Translations under genes and position numbers: made by a program
The notes under the pieces: model-generated
Told to the model about the DNA's origin: nothing
The model's database searches: none
What the model saw: the letters and a program-made list of their open reading frames with translations, nothing else
Origin: JACVRW01 sp963751835
GTDB taxonomy: Bacteria; Actinomycetota; Thermoleophilia; Solirubrobacterales; Thermoleophilaceae
Assembly (NCBI GenBank): GCA_963751835.1
Contig: CAVVWD010000023.1
Location: forward strand, 248,001-312,000
Direction: 5' to 3'
Length of the DNA: 64,000 nucleotides
In this document: piece by piece, positions 31,374 to 40,021 of the stretch
Layout: each line of letters starts with the position of its first letter
Position numbering within the stretch: the stretch's first letter is position 1

Positions 31374-33056
31374 GTGCAGATCAAGCCAGACGAGATCACC
31401 AGCATCCTCAAGGAGCGCATCGAGGGGCTCGAGGACGGCGGCGCCGACCTCTCCGAGGTCGGCACGGTCCTGTCGATCGCCGACGGCATCTCGCGCGTGC
31501 ACGGACTCGACAACTGCATGTCCTTGGAGCTGCTCGAACTCCCGCACGACGTGACCGGCCTCGCGCTCAACCTCGAGTCCGACAACGTCGGCGCCGTGCT
31601 GTTCGGAGAGTGGGACAAGATCGAGGAGGGCGACCAGGTCAAGCGCACGGGCCGCCTGATGGAGGTGCCCGTAGGCGAGGAGCTGCTCGGCCGCATCGTG
31701 GACCCGCTCGGCAACCCCATCGACGGCAAGGGCGACATCAACACAAGCCAGATTCGCCCGGTCGAGTTCAAGGCTCCCGGCGTGGTTCAGCGCCAGCCGG
31801 TGAAGGAGCCGATGCTCACGGGCATCAAGCCGATCGACGCGATGACGAACGTCGGGCGCGGTCAGCGCGAGCTGATCATCGGCGATCGCCAGACCGGCAA
31901 GACCTCGATCTGCATCGACACGATCATCAACAACAAGGGCCAGGACCTGGTCTGCATCTACGTCGCGATCGGGCAGCGCATGTCCACCGTCGTAGAAGTG
32001 GCCCAGCAGCTCGACGACAACGGCGCCCTCGACCACACCATCATCGTCGCCGCCCCCGCCGACGAGGCGGCCCCGATCAAGTACCTGGCCCCGTACGCGG
32101 GTTGCGCGATGGGGGAGCACTTCCTCTACAACGGACAGCACGCCCTCGCCATCTACGACGACCTCACCAAGCACGCCTACGCGTACCGCCAGATGTCGTT
32201 GCTGCTGCGGCGCCCGCCCGGCCGTGAGGCCTACCCGGGTGACGTCTTCTACCTCCACTCGCGGCTGCTCGAACGGGCGGTCAAGCTGAACGACGAGCTC
32301 GGCGGCGGCTCCCTCACGGCGCTACCGATCATCGAGACGCAGGCCGGCGACGTGTCGGCGTACATCCCGACCAACGTCATCTCGATCACGGACGGCCAGA
32401 TCTTCCTGGAGGCCGACCTTTTCCGCTCGGGCGTCCGTCCCGCCATCAACGTCGGCATCTCGGTTTCGCGCGTCGGCGGCTCGGCGCAGACCACGCCGAT
32501 GCGCAAGGTGGCCGGCAGGCTGCGGCTCGAGCTCTCCCAGTACCGCGAGCTCGAGGCCTTCGCGCAGTTCGGCTCGGACCTCGACGCCGATACGCAGGCA
32601 ACGCTCAACCGGGGAGCGCGTCTGGTCGAGGCGCTCAACCAGGACGAGCGCAGCCCGTGGCAGATCGAAGACCAGGTGGCCGCGATCTTCTCCGGCACCG
32701 GCGGCTATCTCGACCGGATCAAGGTCGAGCGCATCAAGGATTTCCACGAGGCGATGCTCCAGCGCCTGCACGCCGAGCATCAGCCGCTGATGGAGAAGCT
32801 CCGCGAGGGCGAGTGGGACGACTCGATCGAGTCCGAGCTCGGCGACGCCATCGCCGAGTCGATCGATGACTTCGGGCCCGACTTCGACGCCGAGGGCAAT
32901 CCGATCGAGGAGGGCGAGTCGGAGCGCATCGTGACGAGGGAGGAGCGCGAGGCGCGGATGGAGGCCGACCGCGCCGGCGCGGAGGGCGACGGCGGCGAGC
33001 CCGGCGGCGACGAGTCCGAGGCCGAGAGCGAGCGGCAGGAGGCCGCACGCGCCTAG
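31374..33056 (+). CDS. atpA: ATP synthase F1 subunit alpha
   Basis: 560 aa, GTG start. P-loop GDRQTGKTS (about 168-176) and the signature PAINVGISVSRVGGSAQTTPMRKVAG mark subunit alpha (non-catalytic nucleotide site). The conserved body ends near residue 505. Beyond it is an acidic, Glu/Gly-rich tail of about 50 residues (EEGESERIVTREEREARMEAD and so on) not found in the standard protein of about 505 residues. The stop abuts the ATG of atpG with no gap. Confidence 0.96.
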   Translation: MQIKPDEITSILKERIEGLEDGGADLSEVGTVLSIADGISRVHGLDNCMSLELLELPHDVTGLALNLESDNVGAVLFGEWDKIEEGDQVKRTGRLMEVPVGEELLGRIVDPLGNPIDGKGDINTSQIRPVEFKAPGVVQRQPVKEPMLTGIKPIDAMTNVGRGQRELIIGDRQTGKTSICIDTIINNKGQDLVCIYVAIGQRMSTVVEVAQQLDDNGALDHTIIVAAPADEAAPIKYLAPYAGCAMGEHFLYNGQHALAIYDDLTKHAYAYRQMSLLLRRPPGREAYPGDVFYLHSRLLERAVKLNDELGGGSLTALPIIETQAGDVSAYIPTNVISITDGQIFLEADLFRSGVRPAINVGISVSRVGGSAQTTPMRKVAGRLRLELSQYRELEAFAQFGSDLDADTQATLNRGARLVEALNQDERSPWQIEDQVAAIFSGTGGYLDRIKVERIKDFHEAMLQRLHAEHQPLMEKLREGEWDDSIESELGDAIAESIDDFGPDFDAEGNPIEEGESERIVTREEREARMEADRAGAEGDGGEPGGDESEAESERQEAARA

Positions 33057-33962
33057 ATGGCGAACCTGAAGGACATCCGCGGCCGCATCGCATCGGTCAA
33101 GAACGTCCGCAAGATCACGCGCGCGATGGAGATGATCTCTGCCGCGCGGCTGCGTCGCGCCGAGCAGCGGATCGAGCATTTGCGCCCGTACGCGGACGCG
33201 ATCCGGCGGATGACGGCTCGCGCCTCGCAGGCCGCCGAGAACATCCCGCACCTGCCGGTCCTCCAGGAGAAGGAAGAGGTCAGGACGGTGGGCATACTGC
33301 TCATCACCGGTGACCGGGGTCTCGCCGGCCCCTTCAACTCGCAGATCGTGCGCGCGGGCAACCGGCGCGCCGCGGAGCTCCGGGCAGACGGCAAGGAGAT
33401 CCTCTGGTACGCCGTCGGGCGCCGGGGCGTCTCGTCGCTCGAGTTCCGCCAGCTGGATCTGGACGCCTCCTGGACGGGCTTCACCGATCGTCCAGCCTTC
33501 GCCGACGCACGCGCCGTGGCCGACGGACTGACGGCGGCCTACGTGGACGACAAGGTCGACCGTGTCGAGGTCATCTACAACGGCTACATCTCCCCCATCC
33601 GCCAGGAGGTCCGCGAGGAGACGCTGCTGCCGCTTCAGCAGGCGGACGTCATCACCGAGGAGGAAGAGGACGAGGGCGACGAGGAGCGCGCGGAGCACTC
33701 GCGCTCCCTCTGGATCTACGAGCCGGACCCCGAGGAGATACTCGCCCGGCTCGTGCCCGACTACGTGGAGATCTCGATCTACAGGGCGTTGCTCGAGTCG
33801 ACGGCGTCCGAGCACGGCGCCCGCATGAGCGCCATGCGCAACGCGTCGGACAACGCCGGTGAGCTCATCGACGACCTCACGCTCGCCGCCAACCGCCAGC
33901 GCCAGGCGGAGATCACGCAGGAGATCATGGAGGTCGTCGCCGGAGCTGAAGGACTTCGATAA
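33057..33962 (+). CDS. atpG: ATP synthase F1 subunit gamma
   Basis: 301 aa, ATG directly after the atpA stop. N-terminal MANLKDIRGRIASVKNVRKITRAMEMISAARLRRAE and C-terminal ARMSAMRNASDNAGELIDDLTLAANRQRQAEITQEIMEVVAGAE are the two helices of the rotor shaft. The central Rossmann-like domain carries one acidic insert (EEEEDEGDEERAEHSRS, about 200-216). It rotates inside the alpha3beta3 hexamer. Confidence 0.96.
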   Translation: MANLKDIRGRIASVKNVRKITRAMEMISAARLRRAEQRIEHLRPYADAIRRMTARASQAAENIPHLPVLQEKEEVRTVGILLITGDRGLAGPFNSQIVRAGNRRAAELRADGKEILWYAVGRRGVSSLEFRQLDLDASWTGFTDRPAFADARAVADGLTAAYVDDKVDRVEVIYNGYISPIRQEVREETLLPLQQADVITEEEEDEGDEERAEHSRSLWIYEPDPEEILARLVPDYVEISIYRALLESTASEHGARMSAMRNASDNAGELIDDLTLAANRQRQAEITQEIMEVVAGAEGLR

Positions 33963-33982
33963 GGGAATAGAGGAGCATCTGA

Positions 33983-35533
33983 ATGGAAGCCGCAACGCAG
34001 ACACCCGAGGAGCGCCGCGAGACGGCTGACAACGTCGGGACCGTCGAGGAGGTCCAAGGCGTGGTCGTCGAGGTCGCCTTCCCGTCCGAGCACCTTCCCG
34101 AGATCTACAACGCGCTCGAGATCGAGCTCGAGGCCGCGGAGGAGGAGGGCAATGCCACCCGCCTCGTGCTCGAGGTGCAGCAGCACCTCGGCGACGACCG
34201 CGTGCGCGCCGTCGCGATGGACGCCACCGACGGCCTCTCGCGTGGCGTAAAGGTCGTCGACACCGGTGGCCCGATCACCGTACCGGTCGGCGAGGTGGTG
34301 CTCGGCCGCATCTTCAACCTACTCGGCGATCCGATCGATGGGGCGGGCGACATCGAGGTCGAGGAGCGCTGGCCGATCCACCGCCCCGCCCCGACCGTCG
34401 AGGACCTCACGCCGACGCGCGAGATCCTCGAGACCGGCATCAAGGTGATCGACCTGCTCGCCCCCTACCCGAAGGGCGGCAAGGTCGGCCTGTTCGGCGG
34501 CGCCGGAGTGGGCAAGACGGTGCTGATCCAGGAGCTGATCCGCTCGATCGCCGAGGAGCACGAGGGCCTGTCGGCCTTTTGCGGCGTCGGCGAGCGCTCC
34601 CGCGAGGGCAACGACCTCTGGCTCGAGATGACGGAGTCGGGCGTGATCGACAAGACCATGCTCGTGTTCGGCCAGATGAACGAGCCGCCCGGCGCGCGCA
34701 TGCGCGTGGCGCTCTCGGGCCTGACGATGGCGGAGTACTTCCGCGAGCAGGGCGGCCAAGACGTGCTGCTCTTCATCGACAACATCTTCCGCTTCGTGCA
34801 GGCGGGCTCGGAGGTGTCGGCGCTGCTCGGCCGGATGCCCTCGCAGGTCGGCTACCAGCCGACGCTCGAGACCGAGATGGGTCAGCTGCAGGAGCGGATC
34901 ACGTCCACGCGCCAGGGCTCGGTCACCTCGATCCAGGCCATCTACGTCCCCGCCGACGACCTCACCGACCCGGCGCCGGCCTCGGTGTTCGCGCACCTGA
35001 ACGCCACGACGACTCTCTCCCGCGCGATTTCCGAGAAGGGCATCTACCCGGCGGTCGATCCGCTCGACTCGACCTCGACGATCCTCAAGGCCGACATCGT
35101 CGGCGAGGAGCATTTCCGGGTTGCCAACTCCGTTCGCGAGATCCTGCAGCGCTACAAGGAGCTCCAGGACATCATCGCCATCCTCGGAATCGACGAGCTC
35201 TCGGACGAGGACCGGCTCACCGTGCAGCGCGCGCGCAAGGTCGAGCGCTTCCTCTCGCAGCCGTTCTTCGTCGCGACCGCCTTCACCGGCCTCGACGGGA
35301 AGTACGTGCCGGTCGAGGAGACCGTGCGCTCCTTCAGGGAGATCATCGAGGGCAAGCACGACGACATCCCCGAGCGCGCGTTCCTGCTGAAGGGCACGAT
35401 CGATGAGGTCGTGGAGGCCGCGCGCGGCGCCCGTGGCGAGGCCGAGGCGGAGGATGCCCGCGAGGGCGAGGCGGACGCCGAGGCCGAGGCGGGCGAGGAC
35501 GCCGGGACGCGGGCCGAGGAGGACGAGGGCTAA
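33983..35533 (+). CDS. atpD: ATP synthase F1 subunit beta
   Basis: 516 aa, ATG start with AGGAG upstream. Catalytic subunit: Walker A GGAGVGKT (near residues 171-178), GERSREGNDLW, Walker B LLFIDNIFR, and the DELSEED-like ELSDEDRLTV (the usual DELSEED is here DELSDED). The N-terminus has 17 extra residues before GTVEEVQG. The C-terminus has an acidic extension of about 40 residues (GEAEAEDAREGEADAEAEAG and so on) beyond the usual end, like the tail on alpha. The stop abuts atpC. Confidence 0.96.
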   Translation: MEAATQTPEERRETADNVGTVEEVQGVVVEVAFPSEHLPEIYNALEIELEAAEEEGNATRLVLEVQQHLGDDRVRAVAMDATDGLSRGVKVVDTGGPITVPVGEVVLGRIFNLLGDPIDGAGDIEVEERWPIHRPAPTVEDLTPTREILETGIKVIDLLAPYPKGGKVGLFGGAGVGKTVLIQELIRSIAEEHEGLSAFCGVGERSREGNDLWLEMTESGVIDKTMLVFGQMNEPPGARMRVALSGLTMAEYFREQGGQDVLLFIDNIFRFVQAGSEVSALLGRMPSQVGYQPTLETEMGQLQERITSTRQGSVTSIQAIYVPADDLTDPAPASVFAHLNATTTLSRAISEKGIYPAVDPLDSTSTILKADIVGEEHFRVANSVREILQRYKELQDIIAILGIDELSDEDRLTVQRARKVERFLSQPFFVATAFTGLDGKYVPVEETVRSFREIIEGKHDDIPERAFLLKGTIDEVVEAARGARGEAEAEDAREGEADAEAEAGEDAGTRAEEDEG

Positions 35534-35947
35534 GTGGCGCGTTCCGCCTTCCCCGTCGAGGTCCTGACCCCCGAGGGGCAGGTCTTCGCGGACGAGGTGG
35601 AGATGGTCTCCACCCGGACCACGACCGGCTCGATCGGCATTCTCGCCCACCACGCGCCGCTGATGGCGATCCTCGAGCCGACCGAGCTGCGGCTCTACAA
35701 GTCGGAGTCCGATGTGGTGCGCTTCGCCCAGGGCGAGGGCTACCTGCAGGTGGTGGACAACCGCGCGCTCGTGCTCGTCGAGGATGCGATAGCTCCCGAC
35801 GACATCGACCGCGGCGCCTTCGAGGCGCGGCTGCGGGAGGCCCGCGAGGCCGTCGAGCGGGCCGAGGAGGACTCGGAGGAGCGTGCCCGCGCGGAGCGCG
35901 AGGTCAAGCGCTACGAGGCGTTCCTCGAGGTCGGCTCGGGCTCTTAG
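35534..35947 (+). CDS. atpC: ATP synthase F1 subunit epsilon
   Basis: 137 aa, GTG directly after the atpD stop. N-terminal beta-sandwich FPVEVLTPEGQVFADEVEMVSTRTTTGSIGILAHHAPLMAIL, then two C-terminal helices (about 88-135) that can inhibit ATP hydrolysis. It is the last gene of the operon; the next gene starts about 100 bases later and is unrelated. Confidence 0.95.
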   Translation: MARSAFPVEVLTPEGQVFADEVEMVSTRTTTGSIGILAHHAPLMAILEPTELRLYKSESDVVRFAQGEGYLQVVDNRALVLVEDAIAPDDIDRGAFEARLREAREAVERAEEDSEERARAEREVKRYEAFLEVGSGS

Positions 35948-36049
35948 CGCGCGGCGCGTTAAGGTCGGAGAGCGGTGGCAGGGGAGAGTCGGCCTTCCGG
36001 GTTGCGGCGGACCCGTGCATCGTCGTCGCCGTCGGTATACCTCCGCGGC

Positions 36050-36793
36050 ATGAGTAATGAGCTCCGGGATACGATCGCGCTCGTCACGGGCGCGAGCAGC
36101 GGCATCGGTGAGGCGACCGCGCGCGCTCTCGCGGCACAGGGGGCGACGGTGGCCGTTCTCGCGCGCCGCAAGGACCGGCTGGACGCGCTCGCGGCCGAGA
36201 TCGGTGGCCTTGCCATCGAAACCGATGTCACGGACCGTGACCAGGCGCTGGCCGGCGTCGAGAGGACCGTCCAGGAGCTCGGCCGGCTCGACATCGTGAT
36301 CAACAACGCCGGCGTGATGCTGCTCGGTCCGATCGTCGACGCCCCCGTGGAGGAGTGGGACCGGATGATCGAGCTCAACCTCCAGGGGCTGCTCTACATC
36401 GCCCACGCAGCGCTCCCGCACCTGCTGCGCGCCGCGGAGCGCGAGCCGCGCCAGGTCGCGGACCTCGTCAACGTCAGCTCGGTCGCGGGCCGGCGCGTCG
36501 GAGCCGACGGCGGCATCTACCAGCTCACCAAGCACGGCGTCGGGACCTTCAGTGAAGCCTTGCGCCAAGAGGTCACGGCCCGCTACGTCCGTTCGTCGCT
36601 GATCGAGCCCGGCTCGACCAAGAGCGAGCTCGTCACCCACGTCCGCGAGGAGATCCGCAGCCGGTTCCCGGCTGGTCCCGAGCACATTCTGCGAGCCGAG
36701 GACATCGCCGACGCGATTGTCTACATCGTCACGCGGCCACGACACGTGGCCGTCAACGAGATCCTGGTCCGCCCGACCGAGCAGGTGCGCTAG
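36050..36793 (+). CDS. Short-chain dehydrogenase/reductase (classical SDR)
   Basis: 247 aa from ATG 36050 (MSNELRDTIALVTGASSGIGEATARAL). Motifs: TGASSGIG (NADP-type binding loop), NNAGVM, Ser in NVSSVAGRR and Y-x3-K in IYQLTKHG, the full classical SDR set. The Arg-rich ARRKDRLD after the second strand favours NADP(H). It belongs to the YdfG/3-hydroxy-acid dehydrogenase-like branch; the substrate is unknown. It stands alone between the atp operon and a convergent HbpS-like gene. Confidence 0.85.
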   Translation: MSNELRDTIALVTGASSGIGEATARALAAQGATVAVLARRKDRLDALAAEIGGLAIETDVTDRDQALAGVERTVQELGRLDIVINNAGVMLLGPIVDAPVEEWDRMIELNLQGLLYIAHAALPHLLRAAEREPRQVADLVNVSSVAGRRVGADGGIYQLTKHGVGTFSEALRQEVTARYVRSSLIEPGSTKSELVTHVREEIRSRFPAGPEHILRAEDIADAIVYIVTRPRHVAVNEILVRPTEQVR

Positions 36794-36813
36794 CGCGCGG
36801 CGTCAACAGCGGA

Positions 36814-36826
36814 GGGCCCGCGGCCC
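36814..36826. terminator. Possible bidirectional terminator hairpin
   Basis: GGGCC-CGC-GGCCC (36814-36826) lies in the 54-base gap between the convergent SDR and HbpS-like genes. A second small dyad GCCC-A-GGGC follows at 36823-36831. The placement suits a shared terminator. There is no T-tract, as is usual in such GC-rich genomes. Confidence 0.35.
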
Positions 36827-36847
36827 AGGGCGCGGCCCCCGTCACGG

Positions 36848-37234
36848 TCAGACGGTCGCCGAGCGGTCGATCGCCGCGAGCGCGAGTTGCTCGTCGTCCT
36901 CGCCAGGCAGGCCGCTGACGCCAACCGCGCCGACCCGTCGGCCGTCGTCGAAGACGGCGACGCCGCCGAGGAAGAAGGTGAAGAAGGGGTCGAAGCTCGC
37001 TCGCTCGACGGGATCGGCGCGCGCCTTCTCGGCGAGTTGCCGGGTCGACGTCGCGTCGCTGCGCGCGGCCGTGTAGGCCTTGCGCTGCGCGTTCAGCCGC
37101 GTGTCCGGCGCGGCGCCGTCCATCGTCGCCGCCGCGACCAGCTCACCGTGCGCGTCGGCGACGAACACCGACACCGGGCCGGACGCGGTCGCCACCACGT
37201 CGTCAACTATCGCCCGGGCCCTGGCCAGACGCAT
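36848..37234 (-). CDS. GlcG/HbpS-like (DUF336) protein
   Basis: 128 aa, ATG start. The sequence runs LARARAIVDDVVATASGPVSVFVADAHGELVAAATMDGA, then TRLNAQRKAYTAARSDATSTRQL, then GGVAVFDDGRRVGAVGVSGLPGEDDEQLALAAI. This is the full DUF336/heme-degrading-domain fold, as in GlcG and Streptomyces HbpS. Some members bind heme or cobalamin-like ligands; others are accessory to glycolate or diol use. Nothing nearby fixes the role. It is divergent from the deaminase gene, with 62 bases between starts. Confidence 0.82.
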   Translation of the reverse strand: MRLARARAIVDDVVATASGPVSVFVADAHGELVAAATMDGAAPDTRLNAQRKAYTAARSDATSTRQLAEKARADPVERASFDPFFTFFLGGVAVFDDGRRVGAVGVSGLPGEDDEQLALAAIDRSATV

Positions 37235-37296
37235 GGCGCGATACTACGGTGGCCGTTCTCAGGGTTCACCCGGGTGGTACCTATGCTGCGCCGGTT

Positions 37297-37740
37297 GTGA
37301 AAGATCGCGAGATGCTCGAGGTTGCCTTGGAGGAAGCTCGGTCGGGCCTGGCCGAGGGTGGCATCCCGATCGGCGCGGCGCTGTTCACGGCTGATGGCAA
37401 GCTGCTGGGCCGGGGCCGGAATCGGCGTGTCCAGGAGCAGGATCCCTCACTTCATGGCGAGACCGACGCGTTTCGGCGCAGCGGCCGGCGGCGCAGCTAC
37501 CGGGACACGGTGATGGTCGGGACGCTGGCGCCGTGCTGGTATTGCAGCGGCCTCGTGCGCCAGTTCGGGATTCCCAAGGTGGTGGTGGGTGAGTCGGTCA
37601 ACTTCTCCGGCGGGATCGATTGGCTTCGCCAGTGCGGCGTCGAAGTCGTGGATCTGGCCTCGGAGGAATGCGTACAGCTTCTGGCGGGCTTCATCGCCGC
37701 GCATCCGGAGCTCTGGCAGGAGGACATCGGCGAGCACTGA
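37297..37740 (+). CDS. Yeast-type cytosine deaminase-like nucleoside/base deaminase
   Basis: 147 aa from GTG 37297 (MKDREMLEVALEEARSGLAEGG); ATG 37312 is an alternative. Zinc deaminase motifs: LHGETDA (His ligand plus catalytic Glu) and LAPCWYCSG (two Cys ligands). Beyond the shared fold, GRGRNRRVQEQ, IPKVVVGESVNFSGG and the ending ELWQEDIGE closely resemble the fungal cytosine deaminase Fcy1 (in which the ending is a W-F-E-D-I-G-E type). So it probably converts cytosine to uracil and differs from the CodA amidohydrolase family usual in bacteria. Guanine or other base deamination remains possible. Confidence 0.8.
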   Translation: MKDREMLEVALEEARSGLAEGGIPIGAALFTADGKLLGRGRNRRVQEQDPSLHGETDAFRRSGRRRSYRDTVMVGTLAPCWYCSGLVRQFGIPKVVVGESVNFSGGIDWLRQCGVEVVDLASEECVQLLAGFIAAHPELWQEDIGEH

Positions 37741-37815
37741 GACCGGGTGATGCTCGCCTCCGAGCCGTACGAGACACTCCCCAGGTAGGCCGTCAGCGAA
37801 CGAAGGAGCGCCCCT

Positions 37816-39006
37816 ATGTCCGTCACGACAGACATCCGCCCGTTCCAGATCGACGTTCCGGAGGCGAAGCTCGATGAGCTGCGCGGCCGCGTCGCCGCGA
37901 CGCGCTGGCCCTCCAGCGAGCTCGTCGCCGATCGGTCGCAGGGCGTGCAATTGGCGACGATCCAGGCGCTCGCCCGCTTCTGGACGACGGACTACGACTG
38001 GCGCAAGTGCGAGGCGCGACTGGACGCGCTGCCTCAGTTCATGACCCTGATCGACGGGGTGGACATCCACTTCATCCACGTCAGGTCGCGGCATGAGAAT
38101 GCGTTGCCGCTGATCATGACGCATGGCTGGCCCGGCTCGGTGATCGAGCTGCTTGACACCATCGGCCCGCTGACCGACCCGACCGCTCACGGCGGCACCC
38201 CCGAGGACGCGTTCCACCTGGTGCTGCCGTCCCTGCCCGGCTACGGGTTCTCCAGTGAGCCGGCCGAGCTCGGCTGGGAGGCCGGGCGCGTCGCACGCGC
38301 GTGGGCGGAGCTGATGCACCGCCTCGGATACCCGCGCTATGTCGCCCAGGGCGGCGACGTGGGTGCCCTCGTTACGGACCTGATGGGTCGCCAGGCGGTT
38401 GAGGGCTTGGTCGGCTACCACCTGAACCTGCTCACGGCTGTGCTCGCAGTCGGCGATCAACTGCCCAAGGAATCCGAACAGGAACGCGCAGCGGCCGAGG
38501 CGGTCGCGGCGTTCAGGCAAGACGGCTTCGGTTACTTCCTCGAGATGGCAACGCGGCCGCAGACGATCGGCTACTCGCTGCTGGATTCACCCGTCGGGCT
38601 GGCGGCCTGGCTGCTCGACCACGACACCGACAGCTACTACAAGATCTCCCGCGCGTTTGTCGACGGCGAGCCCGTCGGCAATCTCACCCGCGAGACCATC
38701 GTCGACAACATCACGCTGTACTGGCTGACCGGCACCGCGGCGTCGACGGCCCGGTCGTATTGGGAGGACGCACGCGCGCTGGCCGCATCGCTTGCGAGCG
38801 GCCAGGCCCCTCCGGCGGTCACCGTGCCGGTCGGCTTCACCACGTTCCCGGGCGAGATCTGGGCTTCCCCGCGCAGCTGGGTCGAGGCGGTCTACCCCGA
38901 CCTCGCCTACTTCAACGAGGTCGACAAGGGCGGCCACTTCGCCGCCTGGGAAGAGCCCGAGCTGTTTGCCAGCGAGGTTCGCGCGACGTTCCGGCCGCTC
39001 CGTTAA
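37816..39006 (+). CDS. Epoxide hydrolase (EHN domain, alpha/beta hydrolase)
   Basis: 396 aa, ATG with AAGGAG (37802-37807) upstream. N-terminal EHN domain: IRPFQIDVPEAKLDELRGRVAATRWP and DYDWRKCEARLDALPQF. The alpha/beta-hydrolase core has HGWPGS (oxyanion hole, about 104-109), nucleophile Asp in AQGGDVGALV (about 180) and the catalytic His in DKGGHFAAWEEPELF near the C-terminus. It opens epoxides to diols, like microsomal or juvenile-hormone-type epoxide hydrolases. It stands 75 bases after the deaminase gene on the same strand. Confidence 0.9.
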   Translation: MSVTTDIRPFQIDVPEAKLDELRGRVAATRWPSSELVADRSQGVQLATIQALARFWTTDYDWRKCEARLDALPQFMTLIDGVDIHFIHVRSRHENALPLIMTHGWPGSVIELLDTIGPLTDPTAHGGTPEDAFHLVLPSLPGYGFSSEPAELGWEAGRVARAWAELMHRLGYPRYVAQGGDVGALVTDLMGRQAVEGLVGYHLNLLTAVLAVGDQLPKESEQERAAAEAVAAFRQDGFGYFLEMATRPQTIGYSLLDSPVGLAAWLLDHDTDSYYKISRAFVDGEPVGNLTRETIVDNITLYWLTGTAASTARSYWEDARALAASLASGQAPPAVTVPVGFTTFPGEIWASPRSWVEAVYPDLAYFNEVDKGGHFAAWEEPELFASEVRATFRPLR

Positions 39007-39075
39007 GAGCCTGCGCTGAGCGGCGGTGGCCCCCGGGGGCTTGCCGCGCCTGCGCGGATAGGAGAGGCTAGGTCG

Positions 39076-39918
39076 ATGACCTCCACGTTCGCTTCCGTCA
39101 TCGGCGAAGCGTGGGGCAGCCTGGATGAGCGCCGGTTCCTCTTCCTGACCTTGATCGGCTTCGTGTGCGCGTTCGGGTTCATCCGCCTTTCCACCCGCCT
39201 GATGCGCAGTCCGCGCGTGCCGTGGTGGCCGGGCAGCGTCGTGTCCGAGGACGGCGTGCATGTGCACCACCTCTTCTTCGGGATCGTGCTCATGATGGTC
39301 GCCGGTGCCCTCAGCTTCGCGGCGGGGGAGACCAACGGTCCCTGGTACGCGATCTATGCCGTGCTCTTCGGCATTGGCCTCGGCCTCGCCATAGACGAGT
39401 ACGCCCTGTGGCTCCACCTCGACGACGTCTACTGGTCGCGCGAGGGCCGCAGCTCGATCGACGCGACGCTGGTCGCCCTGGGCTTGATCGGCTTCGTACT
39501 GCTCGCGTTCGTGCCCACCCGGGTCGGCGACGATTCGCTTGCAGTGCTGGCGACCACCGTGGCGGTGGCGACGTTGCACTTCGCCTGGGTGTTGATCGCC
39601 GCTGTCAAGTACCGGCTCGTGCACGCACTGTTCGGCATCTTCGTCCCCGGGCTCGCCGTCTACGCCGGGCTGCGGCTCGCCAAGCCGCGGTCGGTCTGGG
39701 CGAAGCGCTTCTACGGGGAGCGGCGCCCGGCCAAGCAGGCGCGTGCCGAGCAGCGGTTCCAGGGCGGCCGCCTGACCGATCGGTTCAAGGAGCGCCTGCG
39801 CGACGCGATCGGTGGGGTCACGGAGGAGGAGTACCAAGCGCGGCTTGCCGCGGCCGCGCCGCCGACAACGTCAACGTCGGTCGCGCCCGCGCCGGAGCGA
39901 TCGCCTTCACCGAGATGA
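39076..39918 (+). CDS. Integral membrane protein of unknown function
   Basis: 280 aa, ATG start. Five or six hydrophobic segments are visible (about 21-36, 63-82, 88-104, 126-146, 155-177, 182-200). A striking His-rich loop, EDGVHVHHLFFG (about 57-68), and an acidic LAIDEYALWLHLDDVYW (about 102-118) could bind a metal. The last 80 residues are cytosolic, basic then Pro/Ser/Thr-rich. I do not recognise the family with certainty, but the HVHH plus DEYALWLH pattern is distinctive and could be searched. Neighbours give no functional hint. Confidence 0.7.
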   Translation: MTSTFASVIGEAWGSLDERRFLFLTLIGFVCAFGFIRLSTRLMRSPRVPWWPGSVVSEDGVHVHHLFFGIVLMMVAGALSFAAGETNGPWYAIYAVLFGIGLGLAIDEYALWLHLDDVYWSREGRSSIDATLVALGLIGFVLLAFVPTRVGDDSLAVLATTVAVATLHFAWVLIAAVKYRLVHALFGIFVPGLAVYAGLRLAKPRSVWAKRFYGERRPAKQARAEQRFQGGRLTDRFKERLRDAIGGVTEEEYQARLAAAAPPTTSTSVAPAPERSPSPR

Positions 39919-40021
39919 TCCGCCGGGTCGCCCGCATGCACGGCAACCGGGGCGGCGCTCGCGTCCACACTCAAAAGCGGTCGTCTCCGGCGCTCGGACC
40001 GCGCGTAGGATTCGCGCCGGG

